Below, in pieces: positions 26,532 through 35,187 of a stretch of 64,000 nt of DNA. Location: the NCBI GenBank assembly GCA_963722715.1, contig CAVROA010000008.1:1-64000 (forward strand), given 5' to 3'. The notes beneath the pieces are model-generated. The model saw nothing but the letters and a program-made list of their open reading frames with translations. It ran no database searches and had not been told where the DNA came from. The number at the start of each line of letters is the position of its first letter. Within the stretch, counting starts at the first letter, position 1. Source of the stretch: DASQGA01 sp963722715 (GTDB lineage Bacteria; Actinomycetota; Thermoleophilia; Gaiellales; Gaiellaceae). Position numbers and translations under genes: made by a program.

Positions 26532-26551
26532 ATGGAGTCAGCGCCCGAGGA

Positions 26552-26833
26552 CTAGCGCTTGATGATGTTGTGAACCTCGAAGATCTCTGGCTCGCCGGAG
26601 AACTCGATTCCGACGTCAGCCAGGAGGGGCATCAGCTTCTCGCCGTAGGCCTCCAACTGCTCCCGAGAGTCCCAGATCTCGCTGACTCGCATGTTCCCCT
26701 CGGGTCCGAAGCAAACGTGGAACTCCATGCCGTCCGGAGGAAGCGCGATCCCAGCCTCCTGATGTCGCCGGATTGATTCCTCGTAGTTCTCGGCCGTCAA
26801 GTTTGTGGGGCTGAAGCGGACGACGATGCTCAT
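26552..26833 (-). CDS. Small ABM-like dimeric alpha/beta-barrel protein
   Basis: A 93-residue protein: first strand MSIVVRFSPTN, a helix with ENYEESIRRHQEAG, central strands MEFHVCFGPEGNMRVSEIWDS, a helix ending in MPLLADVGIEF and a last strand PEIFEVHNII. This is the monooxygenase/stress-barrel pattern. GGAGG is 9 nt before the ATG. Substrate unknown. It is a distant relative in fold of the product of 21328-21627. Confidence 0.78.
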   Translation of the reverse strand: MSIVVRFSPTNLTAENYEESIRRHQEAGIALPPDGMEFHVCFGPEGNMRVSEIWDSREQLEAYGEKLMPLLADVGIEFSGEPEIFEVHNIIKR

Positions 26834-27022
26834 TCGCGATCCTCCGTGCTCGGGGTTGACCGACCCTATCCAGGTTTGGCCGGCGAAGCCGAGTAAACCT
26901 CGGCGCGGCGATTCTGTCGCCGGCTTTGGTACTCCCGTCGGAGCGGTCGTCTGCCAGCCCGCGCTGATCGTCGTGGGAGCATCGTCTGTGGCATAAGGTG
27001 GAGCGTCAGTCCGGATCGTCGA

Positions 27023-27388
27023 TCAGGGGCGGTCGTCCCCTGGCTCGAGGAGCCTGCCGTTCTTCGACAGGTCCGGGTCGGTGCATGCGGCGAGGTTGAA
27101 ACAGCAGGGCCGTCTCTTCCCGCTCGTCATCTTCGAGATGCTCACGTCGACCCGTCGTCTGCGCGTGTCAGGGCTCTTCGTGGCATTGACCCAACGCACC
27201 CATTCCCACCGCGCCATCGGGGTGATCTCGTTCCACAGGTCCTGGATCTTCTGCGGGGCAGCTGCCAGAGCTGTCGCAAGATCCTGGGGCACGCTCGGTT
27301 CTGGCCAATCCTTGGTCACCTCGACGTCGAGCGTCGCGGTGTCACCCGCGCTGATGTCGGTAGACCGTCGCGAGCCGGCTCTGTCCAC
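27023..27388 (-). pseudogene. Truncated YdeI/OmpD-associated (DUF1905-OmdA) family gene
   Basis: Encodes the last part of the DUF1905 barrel (ISAGDTATLDVEV) and the complete C-terminal helical domain (VPQDLATALAAAPQKIQDLW, then RWEWVRWVNATKSPDTRRRR). About 50 residues that normally start the barrel are missing, so the gene is 5'-truncated. A GTG at 27388 could allow a 121-residue product. Function of the family is unclear. The truncation point is close to the start of the divergent membrane protein gene at 27515. Confidence 0.6.
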
Positions 27389-27514
27389 GAACAGGCAACT
27401 AGTTCGGTGGCGAAGTGGCACCCGCCGCGGGTTGGGGAGTGAGGGCCGCGAACTGAGAGCCAAGGCTCCACTCGCGTTACATCCGTTACGAGCAGGACCT
27501 AGGCTTGCGGGACA

Positions 27515-28083
27515 ATGGCCTCGCCTTATGCGCGCGTAGGGGTCGCGGCGATTTTGGCGGGGACTCTGCTCTTCGCCGGTATTGTCGGCGAGCTTGTCGT
27601 CGGCCATGATTCCAACTTTCTTGAGGCAGTTGAGGTGCTCCTCGTGGGCGCGGGGATCCTGGCGCTCGGCTTCGCGATCTGGGAACTAAGGAAGGTCGCC
27701 CCGAGCAAGCGACTCATCAACATCGGTTTCTGGCTCTCGCTGGTCGGTGTCGGCTTCCTCATCCTCTTCGCCGTCATCATCCTGATTGGCGTGGTCCTCA
27801 CCGGCGATCTACTTGAGGTCTTCGTCCTCTTCGGCCTCGGATTGCTGCTCCTAATTGTCGGGCATCTCATGTTCGCGCCCGGCCTTCGCCACATCGGTGT
27901 GTTGGGCCAAGCCTGGGTCCCACCGCTCGTGGCGGCAGTGGCGCGATCGTGGGCATCGTCGTGTCTGCAGACCCCATTCACGACATCGGCTTGATCGTCT
28001 TCGAGCTGGCGTGGGTCGTGTTCGGAGTCGCGCTACTGCGGGCGGACCGACGAGGTCAGAGGGACTCTTCCGCAACGGGCTGA
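27515..28083 (+). pseudogene. Multi-span membrane protein, frameshifted near the C-terminus
   Basis: Five hydrophobic segments are seen, the first beginning VAAILAGTLLFAGIVGELVV. Near 27925-27943 the frame is lost; the matching continuation, one base out, reads AIVGIVVSADPIHDIGL, then FELAWVVFGVALLRADRRG and a stop at 28081-28083. The repaired protein is about 190 aa. The family is not recognised; it looks like small HdeD- or DUF-type membrane proteins. Confidence 0.6.
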
Positions 28084-28220
28084 CGGCGAATCCAGCTCTC
28101 ACCGCGGAGGCGGGCGTTCCTGCAACCAGCGGTGCAAGGATTGGGCTTGCTTCGTGCCACTGTCGAAAATGGTCAGGGACCAGAAACCCAGGCCTGGGCG
28201 GGTCGGCGTAGACTCGAAGG

Positions 28221-28610
28221 ATGGATCCAGTCGTGCGCACGGGTGGATGTCTATGTGGGGCTGTGCGATACAGCGTTCGCGGCGAGCCGGTGCATGTCGG
28301 CCGGTGTCACTGCACCGACTGTAGGAGGGAATCCGGAAGTGCGTTCACGATCTATGCCCATTGGCCGGTTGAACAGTTCGAGGTGAGGGGTGAGATCGTC
28401 AGCTACGAGGGACGCGGCTTTTGCCCGCGCTGTGGTTCTCGGCTTCTCGATCCGCCCGAGCCTGGGGATGGCCTCATCGAGGTTCGGATCGGGACGCTCG
28501 ATGACGCACCGTTTGGCCTGAAGCCCGAGACCGAGGTCTGGGTGAAGCGTCGGGAGGCATGGATTCCCCCGGTCGAGGGCGCAGCACAGCACAACGAGAA
28601 CCGCCACTAG
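28221..28610 (+). CDS. GFA/CENP-V-domain zinc protein
   Basis: A 129-aa protein of the glutathione-dependent formaldehyde-activating (GFA) superfamily. The zinc ligands are visible: GGCLCGAVRY, then CHCTDCRRESGSAF, and CPRCGSRLL in the second half. Most members have no proven formaldehyde activity and are simply small zinc proteins. GAAGG lies just before the ATG. Confidence 0.85.
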   Translation: MDPVVRTGGCLCGAVRYSVRGEPVHVGRCHCTDCRRESGSAFTIYAHWPVEQFEVRGEIVSYEGRGFCPRCGSRLLDPPEPGDGLIEVRIGTLDDAPFGLKPETEVWVKRREAWIPPVEGAAQHNENRH

Positions 28611-28636
28611 CAATCAACGATCGGATCTAGAGCTGC

Positions 28637-28978
28637 TCAGGCGGGAGCGCCGCCGAAGCCGATCTCGTTCCCGTCGGCGTCGCGGTAGATGGCCTTGCGA
28701 ACTCCGTTGGAGTAGGTCTCGCGCTCGGCGGGGCTGATGCCACGGGAGGCGATCTCCGACACGTGCGAGTCGAGGTCGTCTACGAAGATCGTATGGAGCG
28801 CATGTCCGGCGTGGCCGGGGTTTTCCAACACGAAGATCGAGCGACCCTCGGCCAGGTCCCAAACGGCCTCGGTCTCGTGCGCGAGGAAGGTCGGCTCGGA
28901 GCCGAGCAGGCGCTCGTACCATGGTCTCGCCGCCGCGTAGTCGCTGACGCAGATCCCGGCGTAGAGGTCGGGTGCCAC
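28637..28978 (-). CDS. VOC-family (glyoxalase/bleomycin resistance fold) protein
   Basis: A 113-residue vicinal-oxygen-chelate protein. Paired beta-alpha-beta units are seen: APDLYAGICVSDYAAARPWYERLLG, taken in parts, then FVLENPGHAGHALHTIFVDD, and the end AIYRDADGNEIGFGGAP with a likely metal Glu. The GTG at 28978 is chosen because the sequence becomes family-like there; an in-frame upstream extension does not. Substrate is unknown. Confidence 0.75.
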   Translation of the reverse strand: MAPDLYAGICVSDYAAARPWYERLLGSEPTFLAHETEAVWDLAEGRSIFVLENPGHAGHALHTIFVDDLDSHVSEIASRGISPAERETYSNGVRKAIYRDADGNEIGFGGAPA

Positions 28979-29178
28979 GCGCCGATCGTAGACCTGTGCG
29001 GGGCATGCTGCCGTGGAAGCAATCATCGACGCGGCCAGAGCTGTCCAAACCTTTCCATCAGGCCTATCTATGTGTTCGATCCGATGAGTTTCCAGGTCGC
29101 CGGGAGTCTCAGTTCGTGATCCCGGTAGCGTCAGATCCGACGATGGGATCAGCCCGCAGTCCAAGGGAGGGAGATGGG

Positions 29179-29916
29179 ATGTCTGAACACAAGGTCGGAA
29201 CCCGCGAAGAATGGCAGGCGGCCCGGGACGAACTCGCGAAGCTCGAGGCCGAGCAGGCGGAGCGAAACGAGGAGATCAAGAAAAAGCGTCTCGATCTCCC
29301 CTGGGTCCCGGTCGAGAAGGAGTATGAGTTCGACACCGAGGACGGCAAGAAGACCCTCGCCGAGCTCTTCGACGGGCGCTCACAGCTGCTCGCCTACAAC
29401 ATCATGTTCGGCCCCGACTACACGCTCGGCGCCTGCCCCGGCTGCACCAACCTGGGCGACGGGCTCGACGGCTCGCTCGTCCACATGAGCCACCGGGACG
29501 TGACGCTGCTCTGCTTCTCGCGGGCGCCGATCGAGCGGCTGACTGCCTACAAGGAGCGGATGGGCTGGCAGTTCCCCTACGTCTCGACCTACAACACCGA
29601 CTTCGCCTTCGACTTCGGCCTTGCGATGACCGAAGAGCAAGCCCAGCAGATTCCCGAAGTCAAGGACATGATCGACAACCCGCCCGACTGGCTCCAGGAG
29701 TGGTCCCGCCAGATCGGGGCCGAGCTCAAGGACGGGCTGCGCGAAGGCCCGAGCTGGATCGCTTTCGCGCGCGAGAACGGGACCGTCTACCACACCTACA
29801 CGGTGATGGCGCCAGACCCGTTCGTCGCGCCGTACTTCAGCTACCTGCTCGAGCGAACGCCGAAAGCCCCAGCCGCCGAGCCCCGTTCTTGGCGGAAGGA
29901 CGAGTACCCGGACTGA
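29179..29916 (+). CDS. DUF899 thioredoxin-like protein
   Basis: A 245-aa cytosolic protein of the DUF899 family (thioredoxin-like fold). Hallmarks are KRLDLPWVPVEKEYEF, LFDGRSQLLAYNIMFGPDY, the Cys pair GACPGCTN, and HRDVTLLCFSRAPIERL. The N-terminal helix has REEWQAARDELAKLEAEQ. AGGGAGGGA precedes the ATG at 29179. Activity is unknown, though the Cys pair suggests redox work. Confidence 0.85.
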   Translation: MSEHKVGTREEWQAARDELAKLEAEQAERNEEIKKKRLDLPWVPVEKEYEFDTEDGKKTLAELFDGRSQLLAYNIMFGPDYTLGACPGCTNLGDGLDGSLVHMSHRDVTLLCFSRAPIERLTAYKERMGWQFPYVSTYNTDFAFDFGLAMTEEQAQQIPEVKDMIDNPPDWLQEWSRQIGAELKDGLREGPSWIAFARENGTVYHTYTVMAPDPFVAPYFSYLLERTPKAPAAEPRSWRKDEYPD

Positions 29917-30004
29917 CGCCGATCGGAGCGGTTTGCGGCTGATAACCCGGTGATGAGCCGGTGCCGGTCCTGCGGATATGCCTCCGGCCTGCCAAGGTGG
30001 GCAA

Positions 30005-31312
30005 GTGTCCAATCGTGAGACGTCGATCAACGCTGAGCACTTGAGCCGCCGCCGTGAGGCTGCCGCAGCGGCGTGGAACCTCACGGACGGGTTCGTTGTC
30101 ATCGGCGCCGGCGAGCCGCTCGCGATTCCCGGGAGATACGACAACACGTATCCGTTCCGGAGCCATTCGGAGTACTTCTACCTGACTGACCGCGAGCGGC
30201 CTGGTGGCGTCCTCGCGTTCGACCCGAAAGAGGGCTGGTTCGAGTTCCTGGCGCCCGTAACGCGCGACGAACTTGTCTGGTCCGGTACCGAAGGCGCCCG
30301 GGAGGGCGTCCCAGACGGCGTCCATGACGTCTCGGAGCTGCCACGCTGGCTCGGAGAGCGGGGTGGCCGTGGCGGCGCTTGCCTGGGCGCCGCTGTCCCC
30401 GGTGTCTCCTCTGACGCTCGCCTCGAAGACGATCTCCGCTACGCCCTTACACATGTGCGTCGTGCCAAAGACGACGTCGAACTGGCCCGGATGCGCACGG
30501 CAGAGGAGGCAACGCGCTCGGGCTTTCTCGCACTCGACGGGTTGATTGCTGAGGGACAGACCGAGCGTCAGATCCAGGTAGAGCTGGAAGCCCAGTTCTT
30601 CCGCGGCGGTGCCGACTTTCTGGCGTTCGACACGATCGTGGCCGGCGGGAGCCGCTCCGCAGTCCTCCACTTCACTCCGACCGCGAGGCCGCTCGCTGCC
30701 GGCGAACTCGTGCTCGTCGACGCGGGCGGCGAATACCGCGGCTACGCCAGCGACATCACCCGGACATATCCGGTCTCTGGCGCGTTCACGCCTGAGCAGG
30801 CGGAGCTCTACGCCGTCGTTCGGGAGGCTCTCGCCGCAGCGACCCAAGCCTGCAAGCCAAATGTCGAATGGCGCGACGTGCACCGCACGGCGGCATACGT
30901 TGTTGCTGACGGTCTTGTCGCTTTCGGAATCCTGCGCGGTGCGACCGAGTCGTTGTTCGAGCGGGGCGCGGTCTCGCTCTTTTTCCCGCACGGGGTCGGC
31001 CATATGGTCGGCCTCGGCATACGAGACGCGGGCGGCGTGCTGCGCGACCGTGACGCGCCCGGCGCCGGCTTCCCTCCGCTCCGGGTCGATCTGCCGTTGC
31101 GGGCCGGCTACACGATGACGATCGAGCCAGGGGTCTACTTCATCCCGGCATTACTCAGCGATCAGACGAAACGAGCGGAACTCAGAGACGCAGTCGACTG
31201 GGGCCGCGTGGACGCGTTGCTCGGCTTCGGCGGGATCCGGCTCGAGGACAACGTCCTGATCACCGACTCGGGATGCGAAGTACTGACGAGCCGCGTACCC
31301 GTTCTTCGCTGA
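30005..31312 (+). CDS. M24 metallopeptidase (Xaa-Pro aminopeptidase-like)
   Basis: A dinuclear-metal pita-bread-fold peptidase (435 aa). An N-terminal aminopeptidase-P-like domain (FRSHSEYFYLTDRERPGGVL) precedes the catalytic domain. Metal ligands are visible as the two Asp in LVDAGGEYRGYASDITRTYPV (two parts), the His in FPHGVGHMVGLGI, and Glu in TIEPGVYF and RLEDNVLIT. It should remove N-terminal residues next to proline. The GTG at 30005 has AAGGTGGG upstream; an ATG at 29978 is an alternative adding nine residues. Confidence 0.86.
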   Translation: MSNRETSINAEHLSRRREAAAAAWNLTDGFVVIGAGEPLAIPGRYDNTYPFRSHSEYFYLTDRERPGGVLAFDPKEGWFEFLAPVTRDELVWSGTEGAREGVPDGVHDVSELPRWLGERGGRGGACLGAAVPGVSSDARLEDDLRYALTHVRRAKDDVELARMRTAEEATRSGFLALDGLIAEGQTERQIQVELEAQFFRGGADFLAFDTIVAGGSRSAVLHFTPTARPLAAGELVLVDAGGEYRGYASDITRTYPVSGAFTPEQAELYAVVREALAAATQACKPNVEWRDVHRTAAYVVADGLVAFGILRGATESLFERGAVSLFFPHGVGHMVGLGIRDAGGVLRDRDAPGAGFPPLRVDLPLRAGYTMTIEPGVYFIPALLSDQTKRAELRDAVDWGRVDALLGFGGIRLEDNVLITDSGCEVLTSRVPVLR

Positions 31313-31394
31313 GCCCAGCAAGTCCACTACGCAACCGTGTACGGCTCCCTTCAGGGCACCAAATTCCTCGGGGTCGCGGGCGCTGCCCGCGTCG

Positions 31395-31604
31395 TTACCG
31401 CTGCTGTGGCTTCGCCCGACTCCCGGGCCGCCGGCCGCGGCGCGCGACAGGGCGACCACCAAGGGCGTCAGCCTCTTGATCGGTTAGGTCGAGCTCGCGG
31501 ACTCCCTTGCGGGCGTCGTTGAAAGTGATACGGACGCTTGCACCCTTTCCGTCCGGGATCTCTCTGCCGCTTTGATCGGAAATGCGGATTGTCTTACGAG
31601 CCAT
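31395..31604 (-). CDS. Small basic protein, possibly nucleoid-associated
   Basis: A 69-residue protein: strand-rich first half (MARKTIRISDQSGREIPDGK, then GASVRITFNDARKGVRELDL) and a basic tail PVARRGRRPGSRAKPQ. The layout recalls the Lsr2 dimerisation domain plus an AT-hook-like tail, but the match is not close. GGAGGAAGA lies right before the ATG. Function unknown. Confidence 0.65.
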   Translation of the reverse strand: MARKTIRISDQSGREIPDGKGASVRITFNDARKGVRELDLTDQEADALGGRPVARRGRRPGSRAKPQQR

Positions 31605-31695
31605 TCTTCCTCCATGCCTTGGTGATTAGGTCGTCCAGGAAACAGCAACCATAACTGGAAGAGTTTGGCGATACGCATTTGCAGTAGGCGCGGTG

Positions 31696-32139
31696 TTAGG
31701 TGCTTGGCTGCCACATGTAGAGGGCATCGGGCTCTTTTTCCTCGTTCCCACGACCGTCGGTAAGCTCCGTGAGCTCGAAACCGTGCCGCTCATAGAAGCG
31801 GCGTGCGCCGACATTTCTCTGGAAGACCCAGAGCCTCAATCCACCTGGGCGACGCTTCTTCGCTAGGGCGAGCAGTGCGCTCCCAACGCCTCGATTCTGC
31901 GCTTCGGGTCGTACCCATAGATGTCTTAGAACATCGTCGCCCAGGCCTGCGAATCCGATCAGCCGGCCGTCCTCCTCTGCAACCCACACTTCGTTGTTGG
32001 GCAGGAGGACATCTCGGATGAACGCCCGAGTTTCCGCCTCAGTGTGGAGGACGGGCAAGTAGGTCATCTCCGCGAGCGCACCGAGGAAGACGTCGCCCAC
32101 GCCCTCCGCGTCCTCTGGTTGCCCTGGCCGAATCTTCAC
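31696..32139 (-). CDS. GNAT-family N-acetyltransferase
   Basis: A 147-aa acetyltransferase. The acetyl-CoA site is clear (HLWVRPEAQNRGVGSALLAL, with R/Q-x-x-G-x-G/A), followed by LRLWVFQRNVGARRFYERHG, the usual motif B. It starts at a GTG. The acceptor substrate cannot be assigned. Confidence 0.83.
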   Translation of the reverse strand: MKIRPGQPEDAEGVGDVFLGALAEMTYLPVLHTEAETRAFIRDVLLPNNEVWVAEEDGRLIGFAGLGDDVLRHLWVRPEAQNRGVGSALLALAKKRRPGGLRLWVFQRNVGARRFYERHGFELTELTDGRGNEEKEPDALYMWQPST

Positions 32140-32294
32140 GTCGCTGTACTCCGGATCGCGCCAGCAGATATTACGGTCGCTGCAACGCTTGCTCGACGAG
32201 TTGCCGTCCCAGCAGGCCGGCTTCTTGAACCGCGGCGGGACGTCTGTGTGTGGCGGCGCCGATTGTCCCGCGGAGTCGCCCGCGAAACTCCTTT

Positions 32295-33305
32295 CTATCC
32301 GCGGATCCTGAAGCCGAAATCGAGGACGCGCCGGGCGTCTCGATACGCGTCCGGCGACCCGAGCACCACCGCGATCAGGTGAATGCCGTGCCGCCGTGCC
32401 GAGGCGACGAGGCAGTGGTTCGCCTTGGTCGTCCAGCCGGTCTTCACGCCGTCGGCGCCCGCGTATGTCACCAACAGATGATTCTTGTTGACATACACCT
32501 TTGCGTATGTCGGGGCGGGCCAGGTGACGCGCTTGGTCCGGGTCGCCACGATCGCCCGAAACTGTGGCTTCTCGAGGGCATGCCTCGTCAGGGCGGCAAG
32601 ATCCCAGGCGCTCGACCAGTTTCCCTCGTCGACCACTCCGCTCGCGTTCGAAAACTGTGTGTCCTCGAGCCCGAGCTCGCGCGCCTTCGTGTTCATCAGG
32701 CGGACGAACCCCCGATTTGTGCCGCCGACTTCCTGCCCGAGTGCCATCGCGTCGTCGTTTCCCGAGAAGAGGAGCAATCCGTAGAGGAGCTTCCGCACCG
32801 GGACGCGCTCGCCCGGCCGCAGCCCCTCGCGGAACGGCTCGACAAGCCGGATCCCCCGCCGGATCACCACCTCGTGGTCGAGACGCAGGTTCTCGAGCGC
32901 GAGCACGGCCGTCATGATCTTCGTCGTCGAGGCGATCGGCAGCCGTTCGTGCGCATTTCGGCCCCAGAGGACGGTCCCGGTCGTGCCGTCGACGAGTATC
33001 GCGCCGCCGGCGCCGAGCGGGGGAGAGAAGGCATGCGACGCCAGCGGGCCCTGCCGGACAAGGAGCGCCGGCGCCTCGGTCGGCCCCGCCGGTGTCACCT
33101 CGACGGTCGCGGTCGGGGCCGAGACGCTGGTCGCCGAGCTCTGCCCCGTGGAACCCGCAGCGGTCGCCGGCGGCTCTTCAGAGCGGAGCTGCCAGGCCAC
33201 CGCTCCCCCCGCGGCCAGGAGCCCAATCAGGGTCGCGGCAGCGGCCCGGCGCCTCCAGTAGCGAACGCGCCGGCGCTCAACGCGCTCGAGCACGGGAAGC
33301 GGCAT
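32295..33305 (-). CDS. D-alanyl-D-alanine carboxypeptidase (S11, low-molecular-mass PBP)
   Basis: A 336-aa penicillin-binding protein that trims the terminal D-Ala of peptidoglycan stem peptides outside the membrane. A basic N-terminus and one membrane anchor (about 20-38) are followed by a Thr/Ala/Pro-rich linker. All three active-site motifs are in place: STTK at 126-129, SGN at 181-183 and KTG at 288-290. The C-terminal beta domain of some family members is absent. It lies head to head with the tRNA-Lys gene. Confidence 0.9.
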   Translation of the reverse strand: MPLPVLERVERRRVRYWRRRAAAATLIGLLAAGGAVAWQLRSEEPPATAAGSTGQSSATSVSAPTATVEVTPAGPTEAPALLVRQGPLASHAFSPPLGAGGAILVDGTTGTVLWGRNAHERLPIASTTKIMTAVLALENLRLDHEVVIRRGIRLVEPFREGLRPGERVPVRKLLYGLLLFSGNDDAMALGQEVGGTNRGFVRLMNTKARELGLEDTQFSNASGVVDEGNWSSAWDLAALTRHALEKPQFRAIVATRTKRVTWPAPTYAKVYVNKNHLLVTYAGADGVKTGWTTKANHCLVASARRHGIHLIAVVLGSPDAYRDARRVLDFGFRIRG

Positions 33306-33351
33306 AGCGGCGAGTCTAGACTCCTGAGAGGTCGGCCTATACTCGGCCGCG

Positions 33352-33424
33352 GGGCCGTTAGCTCAGCTGGTAGAGCAGGGGACTTTTAATCCCAAGGTCG
33401 CTGGTTCGAGTCCAGCACGGCCCA
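33352..33424 (+). tRNA. tRNA-Lys (anticodon UUU)
   Basis: A full cloverleaf: acceptor GGGCCGT pairs with ACGGCCC, the D-arm has GCTCAGCTGGTAGAGC, the anticodon loop is CTTTTAA with anticodon TTT, and the T-arm is CTGG-TTCGAGT-CCAG. The discriminator base is A and CCA is not encoded. Its 3' 36 bases form one arm of the 39-bp direct repeat that recurs at 50518. Confidence 0.95.
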
Positions 33425-33427
33425 TCT
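33389..33427 (+). repeat. 39-bp direct repeat, left copy (attL-like, tRNA 3' end)
   Basis: Starts in the 3' side of the anticodon stem (ATCCCAAGG), covers the T-arm and acceptor 3' strand, and ends three bases beyond the tRNA (TCT). It is identical over 39 bases to 50518-50556 in the same orientation. Confidence 0.85.
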
Positions 33428-33469
33428 CCCTATTCCCCTTGCCATTGCGAGATTCTCTATTGAGGGGAT

Positions 33470-33613
33470 GTGCGAAAGACTGACCTCAGCTGCAGCATGT
33501 GCGGCTACGGCATCGTTAGCCGGACGCGGCCCGTGCGGTGTCCGATGTGCGGCGTCGCGGCCGTCTGGGTCGCGCGGCTTGGCTGGCTTTCGCGCCGCGC
33601 TCCGCTCCAATGA
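33470..33613 (+). CDS. 47-residue zinc-ribbon protein
   Basis: Starts at a GTG preceded by GAGGGGAT. The product has two zinc knuckles, LSCSMCGYGIV and VRCPMCGV, 15 residues apart, and then a short basic tail. This rubredoxin-like/zinc-ribbon pattern is common in very small bacterial proteins. It is the first gene inside the putative island, 43 bp after the left repeat. Function unknown. Confidence 0.6.
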   Translation: MRKTDLSCSMCGYGIVSRTRPVRCPMCGVAAVWVARLGWLSRRAPLQ

Positions 33614-33781
33614 ACGGCTCGGCGAACTCTTCGTCGTCAGTGCGGGTCGTCTGCGCTCTCGGCTGGATAGCCGATTAGCAGGGACCGGCGACTCGCCGGC
33701 GGAACGGCCAAGGATTCCTTGAATGCCCGTTTTCCATCGAGCCGCACGACTGCAGGCGCTGGGGTGCGTACTCAAGCATCC

Positions 33782-34417
33782 TCACGCCGCCTCGGCGAAG
33801 ACAGGCTCGGCGACGCGCGACCCAGGAACGGCGAGAGCGGCAGCAAGCGCCGGCAGCTCGCTGCGATCGGCCGAGACGATGTGCCGGTTGAGCTGCAGAA
33901 GCAGGACGCCGCTGTCGGTGAGGCGTGTGATGGCGCTGTCGACGAGACGGCGGTAGGAGTCGAGGCCGTCGTTCCCGGAGAAGACCGCGTCAAAGGGCTC
34001 GGCCTTGAGCTCGGGGTGGTCGGACGCGCTCGACGCCGGCACGTAGGGCAAGTTGGCGACGATGACGTCGGCGGGTCCATGCACCGGCGCGAGCAGGTCC
34101 CCCCGGCGGACAAAGACCCGGCCCGCGAGCCGGTGGCGACGGACATTGGCGCGCGTGAGTCGCACCGCGCTCGGGCTCGTGTCTGTGGCCCAGACTTCCG
34201 CGTTCGGGCAAGCGATCGCGATTGCGATGGCGATCGCACCACTCCCAGTTCCGACGTCGACGACACTAGCCTCGCCGTCGCCTACGTGTGCGCAGGCCGC
34301 TGCGACTAGCTGTTGACTGGTCGGGCGTGGCGTCATCACCACCCCTGGCGCGGTCAGAAGCTTCAGTCCGTTGAACGTCACTTCGCCCATACCTCGTCTG
34401 TGTCGGGCGGAGGTCAT
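33782..34417 (-). CDS. SAM-dependent methyltransferase, HemK/PrmC-like
   Basis: A 211-aa class I methyltransferase. SAM motif I is VVDVGTGSGAIAIAIAIA (about 53-69), which contains a simple (AI)n expansion encoded by a GCGATC-type repeat. The catalytic motif is NLPY at 122-125 (NPPY in most glutamine methyltransferases), followed by VPASS. The N-terminal substrate domain of PrmC is absent, which is closer to the HemK2/Mtq2 group acting on release factors or small molecules. An alternative start nine residues in (MGEV) is equally possible. Confidence 0.78.
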   Translation of the reverse strand: MTSARHRRGMGEVTFNGLKLLTAPGVVMTPRPTSQQLVAAACAHVGDGEASVVDVGTGSGAIAIAIAIACPNAEVWATDTSPSAVRLTRANVRRHRLAGRVFVRRGDLLAPVHGPADVIVANLPYVPASSASDHPELKAEPFDAVFSGNDGLDSYRRLVDSAITRLTDSGVLLLQLNRHIVSADRSELPALAAALAVPGSRVAEPVFAEAA

Positions 34418-34707
34418 GTCTTACGCCACTCGCGTTGTGCGTGCTCTTCGAGCTAGTCGAAGAGGTCGGATCGTTTGGGTCGCCGTCTTCGCGCGATCGG
34501 GGTGGGGAATGCGCTCATCCTCTCTCTGTCAGGGAATGCATTTGCCAAGTCCGGCCAGGCGAGCCTGCCCTCGGAATCGCGATCGGGCCACCGGGCGAAA
34601 GCCCCACTCGCTTCAACACCTACTTGGAAGCAGTGCTAATGAGGCCCTGGCCCGATGGCGGGCCGCCGCCAACGGCGCGATGGTTACCAAGAGCTAGAGG
34701 AGGACGA

Positions 34708-35187
34708 ATGCACGGAACACTCGTCTGCGAGGTCAATGACAACGAGCACGGTCGTGCGGCGCTTGAAATGGGCGTCGAGCTGAGCGACCGGCTCGGATTG
34801 CGTCTAGTGCTCGCCTACGCCAGCGACGGGCCTGCCGCCGGCAACAGCGCCGAAAAAGGCGCCGGGCCCGTGTTGATGAACGCTGCTCGCGAAGGCGTCG
34901 CGCGCCTGCTCGCGCAACTGGCCGCCGAGCACGGCGTGGCCGATCGCGCCGAACGGCGCGTCGGGAGGGGTGACGCCGCGGCCGTGATCGCTCAGATCGC
35001 CGCGGAGGAGGCGGCCGACTTGATTGTCGTCGGGGCAGGAACGCGCGGTGGGCTTCGGCGCGGCCTCGACAGCCGCCTCGCCGACCAGCTTGGCAGCGAG
35101 ACGCCGGTTCCGGTCTTGATCGCGCCGCCGCGAGGCCGGGCGGGAGAATGGCCGCATGAAGGGAGGGCAGCGCTAAGGTCGAGCTGA
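34708..35187 (+). CDS. Universal stress protein (USP) family
   Basis: A 159-aa USP-fold protein: first strand GTLVCEVNDNEHGRAALEMG, a helix with ELSDRLGLRLVLAYA, and the nucleotide-binding loop region DLIVVGAGTRGGLRRGLDS followed by VPVLIAPP. The loop departs from the standard G-x2-G-x9-G-S/T, so ATP binding is uncertain. GGAGGACGA precedes the ATG. Its stop shares one base with the start of the histidine kinase gene, so it is in that operon and may be a sensor or effector of the pathway. Confidence 0.82.
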   Translation: MHGTLVCEVNDNEHGRAALEMGVELSDRLGLRLVLAYASDGPAAGNSAEKGAGPVLMNAAREGVARLLAQLAAEHGVADRAERRVGRGDAAAVIAQIAAEEAADLIVVGAGTRGGLRRGLDSRLADQLGSETPVPVLIAPPRGRAGEWPHEGRAALRSS

